Assembly: GCA_964529685.1 (NCBI GenBank)
Contig: CAZGZC010000004.1
Coordinates: 1 to 64,000 of the forward strand
Origin: JALQUO01 sp964529685
GTDB taxonomy: Bacteria > Pseudomonadota > Alphaproteobacteria > Rickettsiales > Midichloriaceae
DNA: 64,000 nt
Reading direction: 5' to 3'
Under the pieces are notes generated by a model. It had not been told where the DNA came from and made no database searches. It saw only the letters and a list, made by a program, of their open reading frames with translations. The translations under genes and the position numbers were made by a program. This document shows positions 36,741 through 45,094 of the stretch, piece after piece. Numbering within the stretch: position 1 is the stretch's first letter; every line of letters begins with the position of its first letter.

Positions 36741-37562
36741 ATGAATGAAAGAAAATTAAGAACAAGTGAGTGGTTCAGATCATTACGAGATGAAATTTGT
36801 AATGAGTTTCAAAAAATTGAGGAAGAGAACGGCTCAAAAGCTAAGTTTAAGCAAACTAAATGGGATAGAGTTGATGGTGGTGGTGGCGAAATATCTCTTA
36901 TGAGAGGCGAGATTTTTGAGAAAGTTGGAGTGAATATTTCTACTGTATATGGTAGGTTTAACGAGCAATTTGCTAAGGAGATACCTGGTGCAGAAGAAGA
37001 TGGTGCCTTTTGGGCAAGTGGTATATCATTAGTTGCTCATATGCAATCTCCTCAAATTCCTGCAGTCCACATGAATACAAGGTATATAGTTACATCTAAA
37101 GATTGGTTTGGGGGTGGTGCTGATCTAACTCCAACTATCCTATATAATGAAGACACTGAGCATTTTCATAGGATTTTAAAAGATGCTTGCGATAAATTTG
37201 ATCATGATTATTATCCTAAATATAAAGCTTGGTGTGATGAATATTTCTTCTTAAAACATAGAAATGAACCACGCGGAGTTGGCGGAATATTTTATGATTA
37301 CTTGAATAGTGATGATTGGGAAAAAGATTTTCAGTTTACAAAATCAGTTGGTAATGGCTTTATAGAAGCTTTCATACCTTTAGTGAGGAAAAGAGTAGTT
37401 CAACCTTGGAGTCAAGAAGAGAAAAATAAACAGTTAGTTAAAAGAGGTAGATACGTAGAATTTAATCTGCTATATGATAGAGGTACTAGATTTGGACTAA
37501 TGACCGATGGTAATGTAGAAGCAATTTTAATGTCTCTGCCTCCTGAGGTGCAATGGATATAA
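36741..37562 (+). CDS. hemF: Oxygen-dependent coproporphyrinogen III oxidase
   Basis: Converts coproporphyrinogen III to protoporphyrinogen IX in heme synthesis, needing oxygen. The ATG at 36741 (MNERKLRTSEWF) is chosen over a TTG at 36711. The conserved blocks GGGGEISLMRG, GRFNEQFA, HMNTRY, DWFGGGADLTP, EPRGVGGIFYDYL and YVEFNLLYDRGTRFGL are all present. The ~274-residue length is normal. yqgE starts 8 bases after its stop, so the two are likely cotranscribed. Confidence 0.94.
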   Translation: MNERKLRTSEWFRSLRDEICNEFQKIEEENGSKAKFKQTKWDRVDGGGGEISLMRGEIFEKVGVNISTVYGRFNEQFAKEIPGAEEDGAFWASGISLVAHMQSPQIPAVHMNTRYIVTSKDWFGGGADLTPTILYNEDTEHFHRILKDACDKFDHDYYPKYKAWCDEYFFLKHRNEPRGVGGIFYDYLNSDDWEKDFQFTKSVGNGFIEAFIPLVRKRVVQPWSQEEKNKQLVKRGRYVEFNLLYDRGTRFGLMTDGNVEAILMSLPPEVQWI

Positions 37563-37569
37563 GAATAAG

Positions 37570-38154
37570 ATGTTAAAAAAATTTTTCGAAGAAGAACAAA
37601 ATGAATCGCTTGAGGGTAAAATACTAGTAGCATCACCAAACCTCAAAGATCCCTATTTTAGTCAATCAATAGTTTATATATGCACACATGATGAAGCCGG
37701 TGCAATAGGCATTATAATTAATCAAAAAATAGGTATGATCTCATATTCAGATTTAGTTTTTATAAATGACAAAAATGCTTCTATACCTAAAAATAAGAAA
37801 ATTCCTTTAATGTTCGGAGGACCAATAAATACAGATATGTTGATTGCACTAAGCACGAAAGAACAAGATGATGATTCACTAATGAGTTTCTCAATACATA
37901 CGGATATTACAAGTTTTTTAAAACAACAGCAATTAAAAAAATACTCTTCTGAGAAATTCATTCTTGCTAAAGGAGTTGCAGCATGGGATAGTCAACAATT
38001 AGAAGAAGAAGTAGAATCAAATCATTGGATTATTGTAGAAGCAGATCAAAAGTTGATATTTTCTACTAAAAGACGCAATAAATGGTCTGAGATTATAAAA
38101 CAACTTGGTATAGTTGACGCTCTTGGTCTTGTTCAATACTCTGGGAATTGTTAA
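37570..38154 (+). CDS. YqgE/AlgH family (UPF0301) protein
   Basis: Conserved protein of unknown function. Family marks: GKILVASPNLKDPYFSQSIVYICTHD at the start (G..L.A.P.L.D..F..SV.....H), GAIGIIINQKIG, and PLMFGGPINTD. Then AKGVAAWDSQQLEEEV matches the usual GYAGW..GQLE.E. Length 194 is typical. No signal peptide or membrane segment is seen. It follows hemF by 8 bases. Confidence 0.88.
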   Translation: MLKKFFEEEQNESLEGKILVASPNLKDPYFSQSIVYICTHDEAGAIGIIINQKIGMISYSDLVFINDKNASIPKNKKIPLMFGGPINTDMLIALSTKEQDDDSLMSFSIHTDITSFLKQQQLKKYSSEKFILAKGVAAWDSQQLEEEVESNHWIIVEADQKLIFSTKRRNKWSEIIKQLGIVDALGLVQYSGNC

Positions 38155-38332
38155 GAATTTTTACGCAGATCTAAAATAATCTATGCAATTTATTTCTGTA
38201 AAGCTTGAGCTTTCTCTAATCTTTATTATTAGATACTCTTGAAATTAAAAAAATTCTGATTTTTATATTGATCTAGGGTTGTATATATGGTAAAATTTAT
38301 TTTGGATACAAACAAAATAAAGAATATAAAAT

Positions 38333-39148
38333 ATGCCTCAAGATGCAAGCAGAATTGTAAAATCTTTTGAAAACATTTTAAATAAAAGAGCAGTTCAAGA
38401 TAGAAATAACATCAATTCACAGAACACTCTTGATGAAAAATTAGCAGCTGGTATTGGAATAAAAGAAGGGATAATAGCAGAAATGACTGCAAGCATTAAT
38501 ATAATGCGTCAGAAGAAAGAAATCTCTCACGAACACTGGCATAATGCTAAGACATCTCTAAAATTTTATGATAAAAATACTACTGTATTTGCTTGGAATC
38601 CAAATCCACATGGTTTATTAAGTGAATTAAATGCTATTGACTACTCACAGAATGTTGAAATTATCAGAGTAAAACCACATCAATTTCTAACTCAAATGCA
38701 ACCTGCATTTTTAGAAGGGCAAGAGAGAGTGGGGAATTTCTATGCACCAGGCTCTCTTCCTGCTGATTTTAATGATCGCGCTGATAGAAGTGGTATAGGG
38801 ATTAAAGGAACAGAAAAAGATCAAACAATTTCAGATAAATCTGTATATATAAGTAAAGTTGTAGCAACCTGTACTGCTCTTAAGTCGACCGCATCTCCTG
38901 CTTCTGATACGTGGAGTGTCGAAAAACAAAACCAGATGAGTCAAGGTGGAGGAATACAGTTTAGAATGTCTAGCGGTGATTATGGCAAAATAGTGAGACA
39001 AAAGTATGGAGAAGTACAAGCAAGAGAGCATGGTGCAGCAGATAAATCTCTTAAACATGGTTTTTTACAACCCAAAAAGAAGAATTTTCATACCCAGACA
39101 GCTCAAAAACAAATCAACAAAGTCTATAGCACACCAATTTCTCCCTAA
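38333..39148 (+). CDS. Hypothetical protein, 271 residues
   Basis: No family recognised. The protein is hydrophilic, without signal peptide or membrane helix. The first 80 residues are helical, then come KNTTVFAWNPNPHGLLSEL and QPAFLEGQERVGNFYAPGSL, then a Ser/Thr/Gln-rich part and a basic, disordered-looking C-terminus (LQPKKKNFHTQTAQKQINK). Its isolated position before the rpsM operon, with its own 178-bp upstream spacer, and its composition would suit a secreted effector or a lineage-specific protein. That is a guess. Confidence 0.55.
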   Translation: MPQDASRIVKSFENILNKRAVQDRNNINSQNTLDEKLAAGIGIKEGIIAEMTASINIMRQKKEISHEHWHNAKTSLKFYDKNTTVFAWNPNPHGLLSELNAIDYSQNVEIIRVKPHQFLTQMQPAFLEGQERVGNFYAPGSLPADFNDRADRSGIGIKGTEKDQTISDKSVYISKVVATCTALKSTASPASDTWSVEKQNQMSQGGGIQFRMSSGDYGKIVRQKYGEVQAREHGAADKSLKHGFLQPKKKNFHTQTAQKQINKVYSTPISP

Positions 39149-39259
39149 ACTGAGAATTTTGCGAAAAATGGTACACTATAAAGTATATGATCTACTTGAT
39201 TTTAGATATACCTGTGATATCCTTGGTATGACATACAACCTTTATAAAGAGTAAAACAT

Positions 39260-39637
39260 ATGGCACGTATCGCTGGTGTTAATATACCAAGCAATAAAAG
39301 ACTCATCATAGCACTTGCATACATATATGGAATAGGTCCATACAATGCAAAGCAAATATGTGCAAAAACAGCTATAGATGGTAATAAAAAAGTAAAAGAA
39401 CTATCAGATGAAGATGTAAAACATGTTCGTGAAGTGATTGATGCTAATTATATGGTGGAAGGAGATCTAAGAAAGAAAGTCAAAACAGATATTGATCTAC
39501 TAATATCAATTGGTTCTTACAGAGGTAATAGACATATTAGAAAACTACCTGTGCATGGTCAAAGAACTCATACAAACGCTCGCACACGTAGAGGTAAGGC
39601 TGTAGCTATTGCAGGTAAGAAGAAAGTAACTAAATAA
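39260..39637 (+). CDS. rpsM: 30S ribosomal protein S13
   Basis: Small-subunit head protein contacting the P-site tRNA and the B1 bridge. MARIAGVNIPSNKRLIIALAYIYGIG at the start and RKLPVHGQRTHTNARTRRGKA near the end are diagnostic. Length 125. It begins a four-gene operon rpsM-rpsK-rpoA-rplQ. secY and adk, which usually precede it, are not upstream, so the cluster has been split from the spc operon. Confidence 0.97.
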   Translation: MARIAGVNIPSNKRLIIALAYIYGIGPYNAKQICAKTAIDGNKKVKELSDEDVKHVREVIDANYMVEGDLRKKVKTDIDLLISIGSYRGNRHIRKLPVHGQRTHTNARTRRGKAVAIAGKKKVTK

Positions 39638-39645
39638 TAATTGAA

Positions 39646-40071
39646 ATGGCTAATAAACAAAGTACACCAAATAAAAAAAAGAAGTCCGTTGCAAAAAAGA
39701 AGTCCGTTACAATTTGTGATATTCATATACATATGTCTTTCAATAACATTATAGCATCAGTAACTGCAACAAACGGAGATGTTATTTCATGGTCATCTGG
39801 CGGTAAAATGGGCTTTAAGGGCACAAGACGTTCTACACCCTATGCTGCTAAATTGACAGTTGAGAACGCTATGAAGATGGCTCTGGAAATGAATATGATG
39901 AAAACTGTTAGAAGCATTATTGTAAAAGGTATCTGTGCAAGTAGAGAAGCTGCAATTCGTGAGATAATGAACATTACTACAACTCGCAACATGCCTCCTA
40001 TTGAATATATAAGAGATGTTACACCAGTGCCTCATAATGGTTGTAAGGCTCCTAAAAAACGTAGAGTTTAA
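39646..40071 (+). CDS. rpsK: 30S ribosomal protein S11
   Basis: Platform protein near the mRNA exit. A Lys/Ser-rich N-terminus with a repeated KKKSV is followed by the conserved core ICDIHIHMSFNNIIASVTATNGDVISWSS, GKMGFKGTRRSTPYAA, and the end ITTTRNMPPIEYIRDVTPVPHNGCKAPKKRRV. Length 141 is slightly longer than E. coli S11 because of the N-terminus. It starts 8 bases after rpsM. Confidence 0.97.
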   Translation: MANKQSTPNKKKKSVAKKKSVTICDIHIHMSFNNIIASVTATNGDVISWSSGGKMGFKGTRRSTPYAAKLTVENAMKMALEMNMMKTVRSIIVKGICASREAAIREIMNITTTRNMPPIEYIRDVTPVPHNGCKAPKKRRV

Positions 40072-40086
40072 ATAAGTGAGATATAC

Positions 40087-41124
40087 ATGAGTAATAACAT
40101 ACTGACAAGAAATCTAGCCATGCTTAAGCCAGCTGAGCATTACATGGTTGATTCGACTAACAATAAAGCTAAGTTTAGAATTGAGCCTTTACAAAAAGGG
40201 TTTGGTACTACTTTAGGTAACTCGCTTAGAAGAATTATGCTGTCGTCAATAGCTGGTTCTGCAGTTATAGGTGTTAGAATTGATGGTATAGAACATGAGT
40301 ATTCAACTATCCATGGAGTTAAAGAGGACGTGCTTGATATCATTCTTAATTTGAAATCATTAGTCATTCTCAATGAAAACTCAGATAGACAGTGTTTAAC
40401 CTTAAAAGCTAGTGGGAAGCAAAAAATTACTGCAGGAATGATATCTCATGTTCCGGGTGTAACTATTGTTAATAAGGATGCTATCATTTGTAGTATTACA
40501 GATCCTGATCTATCTTTTACTATGGATATATATGTAGCAAATGGACATGGATATGTTACTTCTGAAGAGAATAAAAAAGCACTCCCGGATGTGTCTAGTT
40601 ATGGTAATATAATAGGTGTAGATTCGATTTTTTCTCCTGTAACAAGGGTTTCATATAATGTTGAAACATACTACTCTTCAGCTTATGATAAAGAGCAAGA
40701 GAGATTATTCATGGTTGTTGAAACAAATGGTTCTGTAAAACCAGATATAACTATAGCTGTAGCTGCAAAAATTTTACAGGAGCAGGTACAAGCATTTATT
40801 GGAATGAATATTGATGCTTTACAGGAAGATATAGTTGAGCACCGCATTTCATTCGATCCAAGACTGCTAATGAGAGTTGAGAATTTAGATCTATCAGTTC
40901 GTTCACATAATTGCCTCAAAAATGAAAATATCATTTATGTTGGTGATCTAGTTACAAAAGCCGAGGTTTTAATGTTAAAAACACCTAATTTCGGACGTAA
41001 GTCATTGAGTGAAATAAAAGAAGTTTTAGCAAGGCTTAATCTCAATTTTGATATGGAAGTACCTGGATGGCCACCTGAAGGTAATATAGAAGAACTATCA
41101 AAAAAATACGAAGAAAATACATAA
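40087..41124 (+). CDS. rpoA: RNA polymerase subunit alpha
   Basis: Alpha dimer scaffold of RNA polymerase. The N-terminal domain shows PLQKGFGTTLGNSLRRIMLSS and GVKEDVLDIILNLK. The C-terminal domain shows LDLSVRSHNCLKNENIIYVG, LMLKTPNFGRKSLSEIKEVL and LNLNFDMEVPGWPP. Length 345 is normal for alphaproteobacteria. It lies between rpsK (15 bases) and rplQ (6 bases) in a tight operon. Confidence 0.98.
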   Translation: MSNNILTRNLAMLKPAEHYMVDSTNNKAKFRIEPLQKGFGTTLGNSLRRIMLSSIAGSAVIGVRIDGIEHEYSTIHGVKEDVLDIILNLKSLVILNENSDRQCLTLKASGKQKITAGMISHVPGVTIVNKDAIICSITDPDLSFTMDIYVANGHGYVTSEENKKALPDVSSYGNIIGVDSIFSPVTRVSYNVETYYSSAYDKEQERLFMVVETNGSVKPDITIAVAAKILQEQVQAFIGMNIDALQEDIVEHRISFDPRLLMRVENLDLSVRSHNCLKNENIIYVGDLVTKAEVLMLKTPNFGRKSLSEIKEVLARLNLNFDMEVPGWPPEGNIEELSKKYEENT

Positions 41125-41130
41125 ATAAAG

Positions 41131-41502
41131 ATGAGACATAAGTATAAAGGCCGTAAATTCGGCAGAAATGCTGGGCATCGTAAAGCACTTTTAATGAACC
41201 TAGCAAAGGCTGTAATTAAACATGAAAGTATTGAAACAACCCTGCCTAAAGCGAAGGATATTCGTCCAATAGTTGAAAAATTAATAACTAAAGGTAGAAA
41301 TCACTCGCTTCACGGGAGAAGAGAGTTATGTTCTTTCTTTGGCAATGATCATGAGATTGTAAATAAGATCCTCAATGATCTTGCTCCTAGATTTGCTAAG
41401 CGTCCAGGTGGTTACTTAAGAATAGTCAAAACAGGCTATAGACAAGGAGATGCTGCTCCAATGGCAGTAATTCAGTTTGTTGAAGTAGCAGCTACCGCTT
41501 GA
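41131..41502 (+). CDS. rplQ: 50S ribosomal protein L17
   Basis: Large-subunit protein near the exit tunnel. MRHKYKGRKFGRNAGHRKALLMNLAKA (usually MRH...GRKL.R...HR.A..RNL) and the C-terminal RPGGYLRIVKTGYRQGDAAPMAVIQFVE are diagnostic. Length 123. Last gene of the operon. A tRNA-fMet follows 36 bases later and may share the transcript. Confidence 0.97.
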   Translation: MRHKYKGRKFGRNAGHRKALLMNLAKAVIKHESIETTLPKAKDIRPIVEKLITKGRNHSLHGRRELCSFFGNDHEIVNKILNDLAPRFAKRPGGYLRIVKTGYRQGDAAPMAVIQFVEVAATA

Positions 41503-41538
41503 CAAACGTTTTACTGAGTGATATAGTCACTTTCGTGA

Positions 41539-41615
<77 letters not shown>

Positions 41616-41738
41616 AACAATCTAAGAACAATAATACAGTTCTGACGGCTATGGGACAAGCTAAATATATTATTTTAAAGCTACAACCTCTATTTCATAA
41701 TTCCTTAATATATGCCTTGTATAATGATGAACTAAAAA

Positions 41739-42434
41739 ATGAATTATTGGAAATCAACATTGACAGGTTTTGGAATGTCATTTATAGCAACGGCATTGTG
41801 TGGAAGTAAGGTTGAGGATGGGGCTAGAAATCGTTATAAATCAGGGGTAAAAATAGATTGTTTTAATCGTCTACTCTCTCTAGAGACGCTTTCGATTAAT
41901 AACGAGACTTTAAACAGTCTATACGATTATGGTGTAATTTATAATAAAGTTGATAAAGTTTTGCAGTGGAAAAATTTCCAGTTTGATGCTTACTATAAGA
42001 ATAATGATTTCGATTATCTCAACAATCATTATTGGTGTCGATGTGATGGTTGGTCGGTAGCAAAATCATTGCCAGTAAATAACCTTTGGACTATACCTAC
42101 TGCTCTTTTAGGAGCTCTATTCCATGATAAAGTTGGGAGAGATTTAACTCCTGAAATTAATGAGTATTTTGCTTCAGATATCAGTTCATATTTAGTCACT
42201 GGAGGACTATTTGGTGTTATTGGTACTGGTGTTATGGGTGATATTGTGATGAATTCTATAGATAATACGATGATAGATAAATTTGGCTTAACACAGCCAT
42301 GGATTTATTGTGTATCAATCATTCAGGGCTTTTTAATTGGAACCACTGCTATGGCTGGTGCTTATTTTGGAGATGAAAAAATAGAAGAGATTGCAAGTCC
42401 AGAATTAAATTTTCAAGAAGAGCAGATCGGATAA
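41739..42434 (+). CDS. Hypothetical membrane protein, 231 residues
   Basis: No family recognised. A hydrophobic N-terminus (TLTGFGMSFIATALCGS) may be a signal or first helix. Two more hydrophobic segments lie near the C-terminus (SYLVTGGLFGVIGTGVMGDI and YCVSIIQGFLIGTTAMAGAY). The middle is aromatic and charged with a WCRCDGW motif. The C-terminal Gly-rich helices resemble membrane-inserting segments. It sits alone between tRNA-fMet and ubiX. Confidence 0.6.
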   Translation: MNYWKSTLTGFGMSFIATALCGSKVEDGARNRYKSGVKIDCFNRLLSLETLSINNETLNSLYDYGVIYNKVDKVLQWKNFQFDAYYKNNDFDYLNNHYWCRCDGWSVAKSLPVNNLWTIPTALLGALFHDKVGRDLTPEINEYFASDISSYLVTGGLFGVIGTGVMGDIVMNSIDNTMIDKFGLTQPWIYCVSIIQGFLIGTTAMAGAYFGDEKIEEIASPELNFQEEQIG

Positions 42435-42435
42435 A

Positions 42436-42471
42436 TCCTCAACTAGTTTAGCCATCAATTTTAGAGGATTC
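42436..42471 (+). terminator. Possible hairpin after the 231-residue gene
   Basis: Inverted repeat AATCCTC (42436-42442) and GAGGATT (42465-42471) with a 22-base spacer, directly after the stop and followed by CTTTG. The long spacer makes a strong intrinsic terminator doubtful. Confidence 0.25.
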
Positions 42472-42476
42472 TTTGC

Positions 42477-42482
42477 TATAAT
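42477..42482 (+). promoter_or_regulatory. Candidate extended -10 box for ubiX, near-leaderless
   Basis: TTTGCTATAAT contains TGC-TATAAT, an extended -10 element. It ends 12 bases before the ubiX ATG, so the transcript would carry a leader of only about 5-7 bases and no Shine-Dalgarno sequence. Sequence-only inference. Confidence 0.4.
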
Positions 42483-42494
42483 TCATCTAAAAAA

Positions 42495-43079
42495 ATGAAA
42501 AATGTTATTATAGCTATAACTGGTGCAAGCGGTGCTATATATGGAGTAAAGATTCTGCAATTACTAAGGGAAGTAGACAATATCAGAACTCACTTAATTA
42601 TCAGTAAATCAGCTCATATTACAATCAAGCATGAGTTAGATATAACTGTTGGCGATGTTACAGGATTGGCAGATGAGGTTCATAAATACAATAATATAGC
42701 TGCATCTATATCGAGTGGCTCATTTATAACAAATGGTATGATAATTGCTCCTTGTTCAGTCAAGACACTTTCTGAGATAGCTACTGGGAACTCTAATAAT
42801 CTTATTAGTCGCTCAGCTGATGTAGTTCTAAAGGAAAGACGGAAATTAATCCTAATGCTTCGGGAAACACCATTAAACTATATCCATATAAAAAACATGC
42901 TTACTGTTACTAAGATGGGTGGGATAATTGCACCTCCTCTCAATTCATTTTATATAAAACCCAATTCAATTGACGACTTGGTTCAATATAGTGCTGTAAG
43001 AGTCTTAGATTTATTAGATATTAACTTAAGTGGCAGGCGGTGGGATGGAATTAAAAGTATAAATTATGATCTCAACTAG
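42495..43079 (+). CDS. ubiX: Flavin prenyltransferase UbiX
   Basis: Makes the prenylated FMN cofactor used by UbiD in ubiquinone synthesis. Family marks: IIAITGASGAIYGVKILQLL at the start, APCSVKTLSEIATGNSNNLI and RSADVVLKERRKLILMLRETPL. These are the FMN-binding and prenyl-transfer loops. Length 194 is typical. It converges with the coiled-coil gene on the other strand, and their stops overlap in a CTAG palindrome. Confidence 0.94.
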   Translation: MKNVIIAITGASGAIYGVKILQLLREVDNIRTHLIISKSAHITIKHELDITVGDVTGLADEVHKYNNIAASISSGSFITNGMIIAPCSVKTLSEIATGNSNNLISRSADVVLKERRKLILMLRETPLNYIHIKNMLTVTKMGGIIAPPLNSFYIKPNSIDDLVQYSAVRVLDLLDINLSGRRWDGIKSINYDLN

Positions 43080-44365
43080 GCAGCTATATATAGATCTCCA
43101 TGGATTTTTATAGTGTCTTCAGGTAAGTCTTCTATTGCCCTTCTAAGCTCTTCAACTCCTTCTGGATAACCATAGATTTTAGTATGAATCTCGTGGCCTG
43201 TAAAAAATTGAGAGAAATTTGCCCAACTTGTTTTAAGTGACTGCCAACCAGATCTTTCCCAAATCAAAATATCTTCTGGAATAGGAGAATGAACACAATT
43301 AGCAATCTTAACTTTTTCTATTTCAAGCTTTGCATATAATTCATCAAGGGATTTTTCAATATCTCTAATTTTATTGCCATATGTAAGTGATTTAATACCT
43401 AAATCTTTTTCAGCTTCAAATACTTGCCTAAATACTTGAGAGATAGGCATTCTCATCTCTGCAATACCTTGGGAATAAGATTCAATTTCTTCACTATTAC
43501 TAAAGTATTGAGGAGTTTTTTGAAGAGCTATATCTAGACTTTTGATCTGAGTTAGAATTGATTTATTGTTTTCTTGAAGAATCTTTAGAACTACACCATC
43601 AGCCACAGTAGCCATAAATTTCGTAAGATTACTCTGTAAATTTTTTATACCACTCCTTTTGGAATCTATATCATATTCTATTCTTTTGAGTAGTTCGTTA
43701 TTTTTCTCTATAGTTGTTTTAACATTGTATGCATCTCCTAAGCATTTTTGTATGGCTTGTTTCTTTGCATCATCTAAATCGATGCTAGTCTCTATTGATC
43801 TGATGGATTCTAAGTTTGCATTAGCTGCCTTATCATTATTTATACATTGAAAGAATATTTCACCAAACCATGTTGGGAGTTCTAAATCATTGATATGCTG
43901 AGTTAGAGAATTAGATATTTCTTTCAACGAGTTTACACCAATAATAACGTCTTTTGAATCATCTTTATTGATGTTATTGCAAACCAATTCAACCTTTTCC
44001 TCAATTCTCTTTCTGAATCCATCTTCAAGATCGCAATTCTTGATACTGTTATTTAGGGAACTTTTGGTATACATAGTTGACTGAAGATATCTAGTAGAAG
44101 ATATTTCTCTTGAAGCAGATTCAAGTTCAAAATGTAAATTAGTGTGGAGATTCGAGAAAGAAGTTATATTATTCTTTATTTCATGTGAAACATTTTGTGC
44201 AATTAGTTTACATGCATTCTCAATACGTTGACTGTCTTTTATTCCTGCATCACTTAATACATTCTTGATTTGAGATAATTTAAGTTCTACAGAATGTGTT
44301 TTTAGATTATACTCTGTACTTCGTTTTAGGGCTTCTGTTATTATTGTAAATAACTCTTTTCTCAT
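43076..44365 (-). CDS. Hypothetical coiled-coil protein, 429 residues
   Basis: No family recognised. The sequence is almost entirely helical and charged (for example LKRIEYDIDSKRSGIKNLQS and KSLDELYAKLEIEKVKIANC), indicating extended coiled coils. No signal peptide or membrane segment is present. The C-terminal ~80 residues (ILIWERSGWQSLKTSWANFS, then EELRRAIEDLPEDTIKIHGD) look like a small globular end. Such proteins in Rickettsiales are often lineage-specific and may be effectors or structural. There is no direct evidence for either. It lies next to a decayed region upstream of lon. Confidence 0.6.
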   Translation of the reverse strand: MRKELFTIITEALKRSTEYNLKTHSVELKLSQIKNVLSDAGIKDSQRIENACKLIAQNVSHEIKNNITSFSNLHTNLHFELESASREISSTRYLQSTMYTKSSLNNSIKNCDLEDGFRKRIEEKVELVCNNINKDDSKDVIIGVNSLKEISNSLTQHINDLELPTWFGEIFFQCINNDKAANANLESIRSIETSIDLDDAKKQAIQKCLGDAYNVKTTIEKNNELLKRIEYDIDSKRSGIKNLQSNLTKFMATVADGVVLKILQENNKSILTQIKSLDIALQKTPQYFSNSEEIESYSQGIAEMRMPISQVFRQVFEAEKDLGIKSLTYGNKIRDIEKSLDELYAKLEIEKVKIANCVHSPIPEDILIWERSGWQSLKTSWANFSQFFTGHEIHTKIYGYPEGVEELRRAIEDLPEDTIKIHGDLYIAA

Positions 44366-44484
44366 AAGTAGTTTTGATAATTTTTCTTAAAAAAGAAGCA
44401 TACACTAAGATTATTAAAAAAATATTAAATTGTAATATTGATTTAATATTATTAGTTTACTTTTAGATCCAAAATCACTAAAAT

Positions 44485-45094
44485 ATGAAACATATATTCA
44501 ATATATTAATCCCTACTGCTCTAGCTGCAATTTCTACTAGAGAACTGATTAAGATGAGATCTCTTGGTGGAATTTTTTAGCAGCTAGAGGGAGTATTCTT
44601 GCGACACATGTCCTAGACTTTGATCTTAACATCGTATGAAAAGACCTATGAGGGCTTAGTTGTAATGACTGAAGCATTACCTGATGAAAAATATAAAATA
44701 ATCGATGGAACAACATTTTCTATAAATTCTCGATTCTGTTTGGTCTTCATATCTTTCACCTCAGGTATCAATAGAAGTAGCTGAAAGTATTAAAAGTAAG
44801 CTTATTCCTAAACTATTTAATAATCTTGCTGCACAAGAAATAATTAACAATCCTGAGCTACGAGAATACATTATAAGTGCTATTGAGATAGAAAGCAATC
44901 TAAATAATATTAATTCTATTTCTTTAAATCTAAAAAATCTATATCTATATTTCTTCTCAAGAGATTATCAATATGTTGATAATGAAGTACTAATTAATTT
45001 ACCGCTAATTGTAGTTAATGGTCTTTGCAAGAGTCTGAGTTCTCTAGAGAAGAATTACTTATGCATTAGTGAGCAAAAGTCTCCTCAATTTTAA
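44485..45094 (+). pseudogene. Decayed gene between the coiled-coil gene and lon
   Basis: The ~700-bp spacer has no intact gene but shows successive plus-strand frames. At 44485-44580 there is MKHIFNILIPTALAAIST, which resembles a signal peptide. At about 44635-44760 there is EKTYEGLVVMTEALPDEKYK and then IIDGTTFSIN. After a shift, 44726-45094 is an open frame of ~120 codons with no ATG (LDSVWSSYLSPQVSIEVAES, then NNLAAQEIINNPELREYIIS). The last frame runs 29 bases into the lon 3' end on the other strand. No family was recognised. At least two frame changes indicate a pseudogene. Confidence 0.45.

Noticed and set aside
39006..39254. Frame of 82 codons before rpsM
   Set aside because: Most of it overlaps the 271-residue gene in another frame. 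The remaining ~28 codons are too short and featureless.
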